From positions 27,498,969-27,562,968 of the forward strand of contig NC_054548.1 in NCBI RefSeq assembly GCF_017654505.1: a stretch of 64,000 nt of DNA, given 5' to 3'. Of this stretch, positions 12,532 to 22,505 are shown in pieces (positions within the stretch are counted from its first letter, which is position 1; every line of letters starts with the position of its first letter). This DNA is from Polyodon spathula (taxonomy: Eukaryota; Chordata; Actinopteri; Acipenseriformes; Polyodontidae). Below the pieces are notes generated by a model. It made no database searches. It worked only from the letters and a program-made list of their open reading frames with translations, and was not told the origin of the DNA. A program made the position numbers and the translations under genes.

Positions 12532-13123
12532 TGTGAGGCGAGAGTGTATTAAATGGAATGTCCAGACAGTAATTTATGTGTACAGAAATAAAATAATTTA
12601 TTTTTATTATCTATACACAACAAAATAATTAAATAAAAAAAGAAAACAAAATGGGGTGAGGGAAGGAGTACAGGGGTGAAATCCAAAACAAACCGTGATG
12701 ACTCGTCTTTAATCGTCTTCGTGGCGAACCATACATAAACAAAAAAAGACAAAAGAAATGTTAGTGTTTTTTGTTTTAAAAATCCCGCTGCACCAAACGA
12801 GTCTCTCCCTCCACCCGTTACTCCTCCTATTTTACTTTCGGACCAACCCCGAACACAGTAGTACGTTCCCTTTAGTATGTAATGTCCCGCCTCTGTAGTC
12901 AGTGGAACACCAATCCCCAACTGACAAGTGTCCTTATCCTTCACTTGACTCCAGTGGCTGGAATTTACATACTCATACTTCCGCCCCTCACCAAGGTGCC
13001 GCCCCTCAAAAAATGACTTTTGCCATGGTCGCGAGATCTTGGTAAGGGAAGTCCCGAGTTGGTTTGATGCCATCTACTGTCGGGAGGCTGAATCACAGAT
13101 CGAAATCCCTTTGACTCATCACA
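12532..13123 (-). mobile_element. Solo LTR with perfect 5-bp target duplication
   Basis: On the minus strand the LTR runs from TGTGATGAGTCAAAGGG to CGCCTCACA (592 bp), with TG...CA ends. It is flanked by ATTAC on both sides (12,527-12,531 and 13,124-13,128), a 5-bp target duplication typical of LTR retrotransposons. AATAAA-type signals lie near its 3' end on the minus strand. It has no internal coding region, so it is a recombination-derived solo LTR. The 174-residue minus-strand open frame inside it has no domain I recognise. It interrupts one unit of the ~200-bp tandem array, giving a clear relative age. Confidence 0.88.
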
Positions 13124-13704
13124 ATTACCCACACAGCTTGCTGTGTAGTGTGTATGTATTTGTTTCTGTACTGCCTTGCAGTTTAGAAATACAAATAATA
13201 CAAGCCTAATTCTTCCACCGGGACTCAGCTCAGCTTATTTAACTGCTTTGCCATGGTGACTGTTATTTTTTACCCACACAGCTTGCTGTGGTGTATGTGG
13301 GTAGTCATTTCTTTACTGCCTTGCAGTTAGAAATAAGTAAATATAAAGCGTGATTCCTCCAAGAGAACCAGGCTTTGCTGTGTCCAGTTGTTGAGTTGAA
13401 TCCACCGGCTTGTTTCAGCCCACATACTCGGCACGCTGTTTAAAATAAAAAAAATAGATAAATAAATAGTTGCACACGCTGCCATGGTGACTGCTATTTT
13501 ACCCTCACAATTGCTGTTGTGTGTGTTTATATGTGTTTTTCTTTACTGCCTTGCAGATTAAAGAGAAAAAGTAGTAGCAGCGTGATTCCTCTACCGGGAC
13601 CCATCTCTGCAGGGTCCTGCTGTTGAGTTGAATCAGCAGGCTTATTTAGCCAGCCTACTTGGCGCGCTTGGTCACCCACCTGGCATGGTGAATCTGTTTT
13701 TCCC

Positions 13705-14376
13705 TGTAGCAGGGGGAGATCTGTGCTGACTCTGCTGGCGTGTTCACAGGGCTGCAGGAAGAGGGCGGCAGTCATCCAACAACTGCCTGTGAGTCATGGC
13801 AGTGACACAGGGAGGTGGGAAAGTGGGTGTGTGGACTTTCCCCCTCTCTGAATGGCTGAGAGGCGAGTCTTGGGAGATTGTTAGCCCTATAAAATAATGC
13901 TCTGCTGTTTCCTCAGGTCTGCCCTTAAACGCACCGAGAGTGCAGAAGCGCTGGTCGAGGACCGAGAACCAGTTGGGAGAAACCGAAACTGTTTGTCAAA
14001 GCAAGACAGTGAGAGCGGGGAGCCCTTGGGCAGACCCCAGAGTATTGTAACGGAGCAAGCTAGTTAGCCGGCAGTGTAAGACGGTGATCCGGGTCGCACT
14101 TGTAGCGACGACTGGGATATAGCTGTCAAGTGCAGCACCTTTGTAGTTTTGTTACTGTTTTATTTTCCCTGTTTCTTTGTGTCTTTTGTTTTGAATTATT
14201 GTTTCGAAGCACCTGCAAGGGTACCGGTATTGTGTACCATCGCTTGGTATGCCCGTGGTTCTGTTTACCATCGTTGGTAAATCAGACCACGGACCCACAG
14301 CGCCATCTGCGGGCTAAAAGAAAAATAGCACCCCGAACTAAAATCCACCAAATCCACCTGTCTGTCTCCTGTGTCA
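13705..14376 (+). mobile_element. Probable solo LTR, plus orientation
   Basis: It starts with TGTAGCAGGGGGAGATC and ends near CCTGTGTCA. A TATA box (CTATAAAATA, about 13,888) is followed by a GC-rich R/U5-like stretch. The start word TGTAGCAGGG is also the LTR start of the element at 59,184-59,823, read on its minus strand. It interrupts the leader tandem array. I could not define a clean target duplication, so both ends are approximate. Confidence 0.6.
13888..13897 (+). promoter_or_regulatory. TATA box of LTR promoter
   Basis: CTATAAAATA lies about 185 bp into the LTR, a normal place for a U3 promoter. Confidence 0.5.
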
Positions 14377-14879
14377 GTGAATTACCCACCACCCTTCCAC
14401 ACTCCCATAGCTGTATGGCTCTGTGTATCAGCCTGTATTTTTTTCCTATTACTGCCTTTGCAGTATGAAAAAAAAAGCAGTACACTTTTATTCCTGCCTA
14501 ACAGGCTGCAGATCCTTGAGCCTGTGCTCCACTCTGGCATACATTATGCGCTGCCACATGTTGTGACTGAACGTGGTCCAGGACCAGGTTATCGCCGCTC
14601 TGCACCATGGTACAGCACCGTGCGCTCCCCTGTACTGCTCTCCTGATTGCCTACCACAGCCATTCGAGCTCACTTAATGTCCTCGGTGCGTCTGCACCCT
14701 TGGTGCCTGAGTGCTTCAATACACAGCTGAGCCGTACGCGCCGTTGGAAGTGGCTCCTACCTCCCCTGACCATTACATGGAACAGCGGCTGAGGAATTGC
14801 AGTAGCGCTCCCCCCGAGAACGCAAGGCGCCTTGGCAGGTAGAGAACAAGATGATGGCGTCTGCTGTACTCACCAGGTT

Positions 14880-15960
14880 GTCTGGCCTGGCAAATGGGTT
14901 ATCACACTGGACCAAAAGAACATGTTCCATGTTCCTATGGGTCCAATGCACAGAAAGTGTATCTCCGCTCCGCCTTATAGGGGAGTATCCTGAGTTTTCT
15001 GTGCTGTGATTCGGCCTCTCCTTACCCTCACACGTTTTCAAAGTGCATGAATGCCATTCTAGCTACTTGCGGCTGCAAGTAATCAGGGTGATGAATTACC
15101 TGGACGACTGGTTGATCTGCCAAGTTGCAGGAAGGAGCAGTGGCCCACATAGCTATTTGTGATGAAGCATGGATCGAGGGTCCCCCTTGTCTTGTGTTGC
15201 AGCAGTATCAGCCATCGAGCTGGGCTGACTGTGCATGCAGCCCTGCAAGCGTGGCTCAATGTGTTTTATCTGCATCCCAAGCGCAACAGACACCGTCAGC
15301 TGACAATGTGTCTTGCGTGCTCGGCGGCCCTGCGCTGGTGGAGGACGACCTCTCAACTGCGCCATGGGGTCCAAATGGGAGTAGTTTCCAACCACAGGGT
15401 AATGACGACGGATGCCTCCAACAATGGGGCGCATTCTGCGAAGGCAGAGGAGTCAGCAGGTCCTGGTGGGGCTGCTGGACATCCCTGCATATCAATATAC
15501 CGGAGCTGCAGGCGGTTTTCCTTGACCTCTACCACTTCCTATCCATTGTGCGCAACAAACATGTGTTGATCCGCACAGACGACACATCAGTGGTGGTGTA
15601 TGTCAACCACAAGTGTGGCCTTCGTCCCCAGGGTTGCATCGCCTAGACTTCAGGCTTTTGACTTCGGCCCAAAGGAACCTACTGTCCCTTCGGGCGACAC
15701 ATGTCCTGGGCGTGGACAATTGGGCGTCAGACATCCTCTCGAGGCCGTCAGGGTGGCGGGAATACTTCAGGAAGGTGCAGGTCAATCTCTTTGCCCCGGC
15801 GGAGACGACACATTGCCCCCTGTGGTACTCCCTCCACCGCTTAGGTGGTCCTCTCGCCATTGATGCCCTAGCCCACATATGGCCCGAGCGCTCCTTTACG
15901 CGTTCCCGAATCTGCCATTACTCCCAGCCTTTCTCGAAAAGGTCCAGTTGGAGACGGCAT
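14880..15960 (+). pseudogene. DIRS copy A reverse transcriptase and RNase H
   Basis: Remnant of the RT-RNase H polyprotein of a DIRS retrotransposon. The RT begins near 14,890 (VITLDQKNMFHVP, then PMHRKCIS). Its catalytic motif MNYLDDWLIC at about 15,092 keeps both Asp residues. The RT C-terminus (LQAWLNVFYLHPKRNRHR) is in another frame near 15,240. RNase H follows with all four acidic positions visible across three frames: TTDASNNG (about 15,400), IPELQAV (15,500), RTDDTSVVVYVNH (15,573) and GVDNWASDILSR (15,712). At least three frameshifts and several stops separate these parts. The frame then runs into the recombinase region, where the two ORFs overlap in different frames, as is usual for DIRS. 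No gag is recognisable upstream. Confidence 0.85.
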
Positions 15961-16612
15961 CAGTTCTACTAGTGGCCGCCAGGTGGTCCAGGAGAATCTG
16001 GTTCTCAACCCTGTGCCAGCTATTGAACGACCCGTCCTAGGAGATCCCGCTTTGCCTGTTTCTCCTCAGTCAGACGAGAGGCATGCTTTGGCACCTGGAC
16101 CCGGGCAGGCTCCAACTACGGGTCTGGCCCCTGAAAGGGACCACTGGTTAGCCTTAGGGTTGTCGGACGCGTTTGTGGGTATCTTGCACAATGCTAGGGC
16201 GCATTCCACTAGGTCGCTGTATGCATATAAGTGGAAATATTTCCAGGATTGGTGCCGGACTAACAGTCATGATCCAATCTCTTGTCCCATGCCTGTCATC
16301 TTGCAGTTTCTGCAAGATCTGCTTGAGGCAGGTAGATCACCTTCCACACTGAAGGTATACCTAGTGGCTATTTCTGCTTGCCATGCCCTCATTGACTCAG
16401 TGTCCCCAGCGTGTATTTTCTGGCCAGCCAGTTTCTCCGAGGTGTTCAGGGGTTGCACCCTCCAAGGAAGTCCACTCTCCCCGAATGAAGCCTTTAGATT
16501 GTACTGAAGGCTCTCACGCATGCCCCGTTTGAGCCTATATACTCCATTGAGAAGAAGTATCTGTCTATAAAGACAGCCCTCTTGATTATCACCTCTGTCT
16601 GCGCATAGCTCC
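15960..16612 (+). pseudogene. DIRS copy A tyrosine recombinase, 3'-truncated
   Basis: The 174-residue frame at 15,983-16,507 holds the N-terminal DNA-binding part of a DIRS tyrosine recombinase: STRSLYAYKWKYFQDWC, CPMPVILQFLQDLLEAGRSP and STLKVYLVAISACHALID. A frameshift follows, then THAPFEPIYSIEKKYLSIKT. Homology stops at about 16,612, just before the first catalytic Arg would appear and about 10 bp before a new LTR-like sequence begins. The R-H-R-Y catalytic core is therefore missing altogether. DIRS elements use this enzyme, not a DDE integrase, to integrate circular DNA. The flanking LTR insertion or a deletion probably removed the rest. Confidence 0.87.
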
Positions 16613-16621
16613 TGTATAAGT

Positions 16622-17060
16622 TGTGAGATAGCAGGAAGGGGGTTAAAATTTCTCCCTGCTAAAAACATGTGAAAATGCATTGTTGGGTGATTGGGCTAAG
16701 GGTTTGTGATTGTGTTAATTGCTTTATTGTTTAGTTAATCCCCTGCACCTGGTGCTAATTGTAAATTGGAGCCAGGTGCAGGGTATTTAAGAGAGGCAGC
16801 CAGTCTGTTCTAGGCTGCTGAGTGGAGGGCGGCAGATGGTGTGGTCTGCTTCCGAGCAGTCAATGGGTAGGGCTGTGTGAATATTTATGTTTGTGTCAGG
16901 TAAATGGCTTAGCCGTCCTGAGTGTTAGTTACGTTCCAGTGGTGTTTAGTCAGAGCTCTAAAGGAGAGCTAGGTGTTTGTTTCTGTTTGTTTATTTTAAT
17001 TTTGTGTTTATTAAAAGTGCACGCAAGCGCTGAAAAACATCAACATTATTTTCATTTTGC
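16622..17060 (+). mobile_element. LTR-like repeat, probably partial
   Basis: Begins TGTGAGATAGCAGGAAGGGG exactly where DIRS homology stops. It carries a CCTGCACCTGGTGC / GCCAGGTGCAGG inverted motif, a TATTTAAG promoter-like box near 16,784, and an AT-rich TTTATTAAAAG end. I read this as U3-R of a retroviral-type LTR. A terminal CA and target duplication are not visible, so the right edge is uncertain. Confidence 0.55.
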
Positions 17061-18786
17061 TTCTTGACATTTACATACTTTCAAGCAAGTGAGTAACAAA
17101 ATACAGTCAGGTACTGACAATTCAGAGCTACAAAAAAATCTCAGTAGCAACATTCTCCTGCACAAACACACAGTTATGTGAGAGCAATGTGCCTGACTGT
17201 TGTGACATATGAAGTAAGAGCATTTGTCATGCATACATTTCGGGCACCCCGAAGCTCTCCAAAAAGGCCACCTTTTGAATGAAATATTGGACAAATAAGT
17301 AAAAAAGAGGATTACAAAATCTAATTCATGTGGCAATGTATAGCAAGTGAAGTGCCAGAAGGTAACCTCCCTTTTAGAACTTGCTCAAGAAACTAGTGTA
17401 TGACTGGCCATAAAGATTTACACAATATTCATTTTTGGAGAGGTTTGGAGAGGTTTGGGGACCCTTGGGCCTAGCTTTGTAAAAACTCATGTAGAATTTG
17501 ATCCCTTTATTCAATCAGTTTCAAATTATCCAGTGTAGTAGACATGTTGGGGAAGTACTGGAAAAAAATCTGGCTCTTTTCATGGGTTACAAGGTGAAAA
17601 AATGACGATAGAATATAAACAAATGAAAAGCGTTTCTTGTTTTTTATGGTTTTTTTGGGGGATATCTCCTTCCAGTGTGATATTGAGTAAGATTTATATT
17701 TATATATACTAATGGCCAGGGGGTTACCTTGAATTCAAGCCCTGAACCATGCCTGTGCTGTCTATACTTTGGAAGATAATGTGATTTATTTAAGGCCGTA
17801 GCCCTCCAGGCGAAAATTGTCTGTGGGAGGCTGGGTTTAACAGGTTAACTGTAATCTGGGCGTGAGTCTGGATACACAGTATCCAGTGCTTTGCGGTAGT
17901 ACATTGCCATAATCCCCCTGGTTACATGAGACGAGAATAAAGAAAAGAGTCGGAATTAAAATACAGGAGGATTTATTCTTGTCATATTCCATTGGTACAG
18001 TCAGATGTGCCAATGTACTGTAGTACACAAAACTTAAAGTGTCACGTCACATATTATCAAGTTAAAGGTCTTTATTTCAACTTTTAATTAAATTAAAGAA
18101 TACCTTATCTGCTCCAGATTTTCCCTTTGTGCAAATGCCCATATAATTTATTTACTATGGCGTGGGCATTTTTTTGCCCCATACAAATTATTCCCCTTTT
18201 GATTACTTAGGCACTTTCTAGTAGCTTCTTCGTTCTGCTCCCGTGTTCAATTGAAAATAACAAACAACATTTATGAGGGGGAAAGAAAGACACAGTGTGT
18301 ATACATTACAGTGGTTTCTGGGATACAGTCACCCAACAAAGTGTTTTTTCAACAACAGCTGGGTTAAACTTACCTGGTTTCATACTTTTTTAAATGAAAA
18401 TACATGTTTAATATAACATGCCCTTCTTTCAAAACTGTCCATGTATGACTGTACATAAGGTACAGTACCTAGTACCACTGTATGTTAGGGTTGCTGGTAA
18501 TTGTGATGGGAGTAGCTAATGCTGTATTTTTAGATGAGAATGGAGGACGGTTGGAAATTGGGGTAAGAGAGAAAAAAGAAAGAGGGGGTGGTGGATAAGG
18601 AGGGTGTTGGATATGACAAATGCCAAAGGTACTGAAGCTAGGAAAATAAAACAATAAAATTGGACCTAATATGTTATCATTCATCATGTTGCATGCAATA
18701 TATGTTTCTCTAGTAATACAGTTCGGTACTCTTGTGTATGTGTCCAAAAAATGTATTACAAGTCTATTGGCAGTGTATGGTTGCAG
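17061..18786. other. Non-coding stretch, nothing firm
   Basis: No coding motif or element end is recognised. The segment 17,815-18,030 (CTGTGGGAGGCTGGG... then GAATAAAGAAAAG) has an LTR-like look, but I cannot bound it. Confidence 0.4.
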
Positions 18787-19202
18787 TGACGTCACGGACC
18801 CGGAAGAAGCAACACAAAAACAAAGAAGGACTGGTCAAAACTGAAACGCAACAGCACTCAGCACATTTGTTAAATAATAAAACAAAAGATTTAAACAAAA
18901 CACCAAACAAAAGGGCACAAGGGCCAAATAAACAAACCAACACTAAAACAAGTAGTATGCTGGTTGTGAAACCAGGATACGTAGCAATTGTTTATTTCTA
19001 TTTTTCCAGACTTACGTCTCTCCTCTGACACTCTCCGCCTAATAAGCCTGGAGTGCGTCTTTTATATTCTGTGGCTGGAGCCTTAATTACCTAATTTGAA
19101 ACAATAATTACTTTAAGGCTCCAGTCACATTCCCACGAGGGTTCTATGGAAGGGGCTTTTTTGCCCGAAGGGGCTTTTTTGCCCGTCTCAAAAAAAAATA
19201 AC

Positions 19203-19238
<36 letters not shown>

Positions 19239-19328
19239 GAATACAAAACATACATAAATAAATACAAAGGGGTGGGCACTTTGCCGCAGGCAATTAATGT
19301 CTACAAAGATTGAAATCCTATTGTTACA
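18787..19328 (-). mobile_element. Probable solo LTR, minus orientation
   Basis: On the minus strand it starts TGTAACAATAGG (plus-strand end 19,328) and contains a TATA-like AGAATATAAAAGACG. It ends near CCGGGTCCGTGACGTCA (18,787). The 3' end word resembles that of the LTR at 59,184 (both have GTC.CGG..GAC.. ending in Ca). An (ATA)n microsatellite and a duplicated GAAGGGGCTTTTTTGCCC lie within it. No clear target duplication was found. Confidence 0.55.
19150..19238. repeat. 18-bp duplication plus (ATA)n microsatellite
   Basis: AAGGGGCTTTTTTGCCCG occurs twice in tandem at about 19,150-19,185. It is followed by an A run and about 12 ATA units (19,199-19,238). Confidence 0.85.
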
Positions 19329-19714
19329 CTGATCCTTACATCTAAGACTGTTTGACCCTAATCACACCAATCAGTCAAAATTGGCAGCTATATTACATGG
19401 TCATGCTTTTTAGATATAAAATGGTAAACCTAGAGGTCAAAATATATCCAACATGCAATGTGACACGATTTAGTTTATCTTACATACAAGCCAACCCTTG
19501 TTTTGTTACTTGTTGACCGTAAATTGTTATTTCTTACGGCCTATTTCAGACGTGTTGGTATTGATTATTTTAAGAAAAAACAAGGTCTCGACTAATAACA
19601 CTTGTATGACTTAGAAACTCTTTCACCTCCAACCAACATTGGATGCAGTCCTAAATATGCATGTAAGAAACTATATTATAGTAAATCCTATCAGTTTTTC
19701 CTGCAATCTATCTA

Positions 19715-20301
19715 TACTGAGCATCTAAAGAAACATATCATTATTGTAACACATTTATTTTCGGAAAAAAATAAGGTATAAATTGACAGACATGGACTAT
19801 GTTTTTGGTTTCTTTTTAATCACTTGATCATTCACCTTGACCATGACACACTTGGATATGGAGTGATTTCAGCTGTTTTGCAAGATTGAATAAAAGGAAT
19901 AAAGAAAATCACAGAAAAAAACAACAATATGCCACGTCTGTCAAGAGAGCAGCACCTTCATGCAGTCTACATGTTGGAGGCTGGACTCGGGCAATGTACT
20001 GTGGCTCGTCGTCTTGGGTGCTCACAACCAGCAATTTCAAACCTGGCAAGATGGTATAACCAGACACACTCTGTCAATGAACTGGGAAACCAAGAGTCAC
20101 AACACCTGCCCAAGATTGACAAATCATTTTGCAACACCTTTGTAATGTCAGTTGTTAATCAGCACAATAAAAGTCATTGCACCTACTCTAAAACAGAGTT
20201 TATCATTTTTCGATCACATCTAGTGAATTTTATCCAAATATAAGTGATGCATTTCTTTTGATGCTCAAATATAAGTGATAAGTTTCTTTTGATGCTCAGT
20301 A
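19715..20301 (+). mobile_element. Internally deleted Tc1/mariner element with TA duplication
   Basis: The left end is TACTGAGCATCTAAAGAAAC (19,715). The right end is its near-inverse GTTTCTTTTGATGCTCAGTA with small changes (to 20,301). TA lies directly outside both ends (19,713-19,714 and 20,302-20,303), the Tc1/mariner target duplication. The length is 587 bp against about 1.2-1.6 kb for complete family members. The right terminal repeat is duplicated in tandem: the ATAAGTGAT...TTTCTTTTGATGCTCA module occurs twice between 20,241 and 20,298. Confidence 0.9.
19929..20243 (+). pseudogene. Tc1-like transposase, N-terminal HTH fused to tail
   Basis: The 104-residue frame starts with ATG at 19,929. 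Residues 1-50 form the first helix-turn-helix of a Tc1-type transposase: LSREQHLHAVYMLEAGLGQ, then TVARRLGCSQPAISNL. They bind the terminal repeat in functional enzymes. From about residue 52 (SVNELGN) the sequence departs from the family. The second HTH and the whole DDE catalytic domain are absent, and the rest reads into the 3' untranslated region and terminal repeat. At best it could make a DNA-binding fragment. The full family protein is about 340 residues. Confidence 0.82.
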
Positions 20302-20303
20302 TA

Positions 20304-21654
20304 TCTAGATGCATCCTCATGCTGCCAGAATAGTCTAATTTTCTCATTTACCAGTGTTGTTGAATATGTCTTCAAATTGAATAACAATATTCCAGAATCT
20401 AATAGAAGTTTATAAAATAGGTTTTTGAATTAACTGACCTTTGCAACGCGAACACAATCTATTGATGTGATGTACCCTTCCATCATAATCTGCTGATCAT
20501 CTGCTCATCACAACTGTTCATTATTTTATTTTTTTTGCCCGGGGGAATGCTTTTGTGATCTATATATGATCATTTTTAACTGCTCAGAAGTACCGTACTA
20601 CCAAGACATGTTCATCTTGATACTGAGCTGGAGAAGGTCTATGTACCATGGACCTTGATGTTTCCACCCTAGTGTTAAAAAGTGCAATCAGTAATGTCTA
20701 AAGATTTTTTTTTTTAAATGCATTAGAAATCCAGTTATTATTTGTCCAGGAGATATCCCACCTTCTGACATCTGGTTGAATGACACAGTTACAATTCTGT
20801 ATACTACGTTTAAATACATAGGAGACATCAACTGAGAGATGCATAATGTTTAAAGACCATCATATCTTTTAAGATGGGGTCTAAAAATGTTTCAACAATA
20901 TTTCATGTTTTAGTAAGGGTGTCATGTTAGAGATTTTACACAGCCAGGAGCTATTTTGTCTAAAAATAAGTAATAATCCACTCCGTCAATTAGAGAGAAT
21001 TTTTCATTATGTTGTATGTCACTGTGATTGATTTTTATATTTTGTCTCATCAGAATTGCTTTTAAATTTATTTTCTACTGGCTCCTTCTTACAGCGACAA
21101 CACCCTAACAATGAGATTTACATTCTATAGATATTTTTTTTTTTTTTTTATGTAATGTGGAACCGGTACTGCTGTTTCTTTTTTTAATGTTTATTCTTAT
21201 CAATTTAAGGTATAAAATAGACCAGTTGCAGTTGTTTTTATAAGTGCGGAATGTAATGTGCTGTGCTCAGTTCTTATGGCATTTTAGCACAATAAACAAA
21301 CACAGATCTATCAAGACATTAATAAAGATTCCTTATTCAAAGCTTTTCTTAAAATGTCAAAATCTTGTCTATGCAGTACATATATAATGAACACCAACAT
21401 TCAAGTAATAGTCAGTTGGCGGCTGTTTATTGAAACATTTTATAATATATGCTATGTGATTCCTTTACAATGTTTTTTTTTAAATTTTTTTTTAGCTAAA
21501 CATAATTTCAAAAGTGTAGCATAAGTCATTCTTATTGTTTATCGTATGCATATATACAACATCCATTTCAGGACAGCAACTGGACTCACCATAAGTGACA
21601 AAACTCTGAGCTACAGCTCCTTAATTGGCCCCACAACACTAAAGATACCCCTTA
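20304..21654. other. Non-coding AT-rich stretch
   Basis: No gene or element boundary recognised. Poly-T tracts occur near 20,707, 21,130 and 21,473. Confidence 0.45.
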
Positions 21655-22140
21655 TTACTGCCTGAGATGAGGTACACCCCACGCCTTTGTATATTTTGTT
21701 TGTTTTGTGTTATTTTGTACTGTATTTGTTGTATTATGATTTAGAGGTATTGTTTAGTGTGTAAAAACATGATGTTTTATTGTTCATTATTTTACAGCAT
21801 GGATGTGATTAAATTCCCCATCCATGCTAAACTCGTACAGAATGTGACCACCTCCAGACTAATTGATTTATTACTAATTTGGAGATGGTCACACGTATAT
21901 AAACCCGCAAATTTGGCTGATCGAGGTTAGTGTGTTCAGAGGAAGAACGAGAGATGTGAGTCGTGAGAGAAATCAAAGTGAAACTAAATTGCTACTCATG
22001 CTAGTTGTAGACTAGTACGATACTTCTTTGGTTCCGTGTCTGTTTATTTGTTTGTTTTGGCCACTATACCATTTGCTTTGTACCAGTGTTTTGTGTTTTG
22101 TTCAAACTTTTTATTTGTTTATTTATTATTAAGCTGCAAT
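21655..22140 (+). mobile_element. LTR-like repeat related to the 59.2-kb LTR
   Basis: The segment CATGGATGTG...CCATCCATGC, GTGACCACCTCC, GGAGATGGTCACACGTATATAAACCC, then TGTTCAGAGGAAGAACGAGAG at 21,799-21,953 parallels in the same order the minus-strand LTR at 59,184-59,823 (TGGATGTGG, GGTGGCCACC, GTATAAATATC, TTCAGGGGAGGAACGAGAG). This gives a diverged plus-strand relative with a TATA box near 21,896. The ends are not resolved. Confidence 0.55.
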
Positions 22141-22260
22141 TTGCTCTTGCCTATTGCTCTATTCATAATAATGCCCCTTCCAATCTCCAATCCCTTGCGT
22201 CTCCTTATATTCCCTCTCACCCTCTCCACTCATCCTCTACTGGCCAACTTGTTATGCCTT

Positions 22261-22505
22261 CTCTATTCTCCTTCCTCCTGTGCTCGTTCCTCTTCACTCT
22301 CCTTCCCATGCTTGCTCCTTCTCTTCACTCACCTTCCCATGCTCGCTCCTTTTATTCACTCTCCTTCCCATGCTTACTCCGTCTTCACTCTCCTTCTTCC
22401 CATGTTGCTCCTTCTCTTCACTCTCCTTCCTCCCACGCTCCCTCCTTCTGTTCACTGCTTTCTCCCGTGCTCCTCCTTCTCTCCACTCTCCTTCCTGTGC
22501 ATCCT
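22261..22505. repeat. Pyrimidine-rich minisatellite, ~31-34-bp unit
   Basis: About eight imperfect units of the type CTTCTCTTCACTCTCCTTCC followed by CATGCTTGCTC. Plus-strand open frames across it in all three phases are Ser/Leu/Pro/Phe-rich, and the minus-strand frame is Glu/Arg/Gly-rich. These are artefacts of the pyrimidine strand bias. Confidence 0.9.

Larger units (their letters stand above)
12120..14480 (+). repeat. Tandem array of ~200-bp DIRS-leader-like units
   Basis: A unit of about 140-230 bp recurs near 12,120, 12,318, 13,126, 13,272, 13,501 and 14,377. Each carries, in order, CACAGCTTGCTGT-like sequence, a pyrimidine tract ending ACTGCCTTGCAG, TTAGAAATA, GTGATTCCTCCACCGGGACCC-like sequence, CTGTTGAGTTGAATC-like sequence and GCCATGGTGACTGT. 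A weaker copy near 8060-8160 supports linkage to the DIRS left end. Two LTR insertions split the array (12,532-13,123 and about 13,705-14,376). The function is unknown. The repeated TTGCAG resembles a splice acceptor, but this is not evidence of use. Confidence 0.7.

Noticed and set aside
12549..13073. 174-residue minus-strand frame
   Set aside because: It lies entirely inside a solo LTR and has no domain.
20000..20150. Possible intact small HTH regulator gene
   Set aside because: Terminal repeats and TA duplications show that it is a deleted Tc1 element, not a host regulator.
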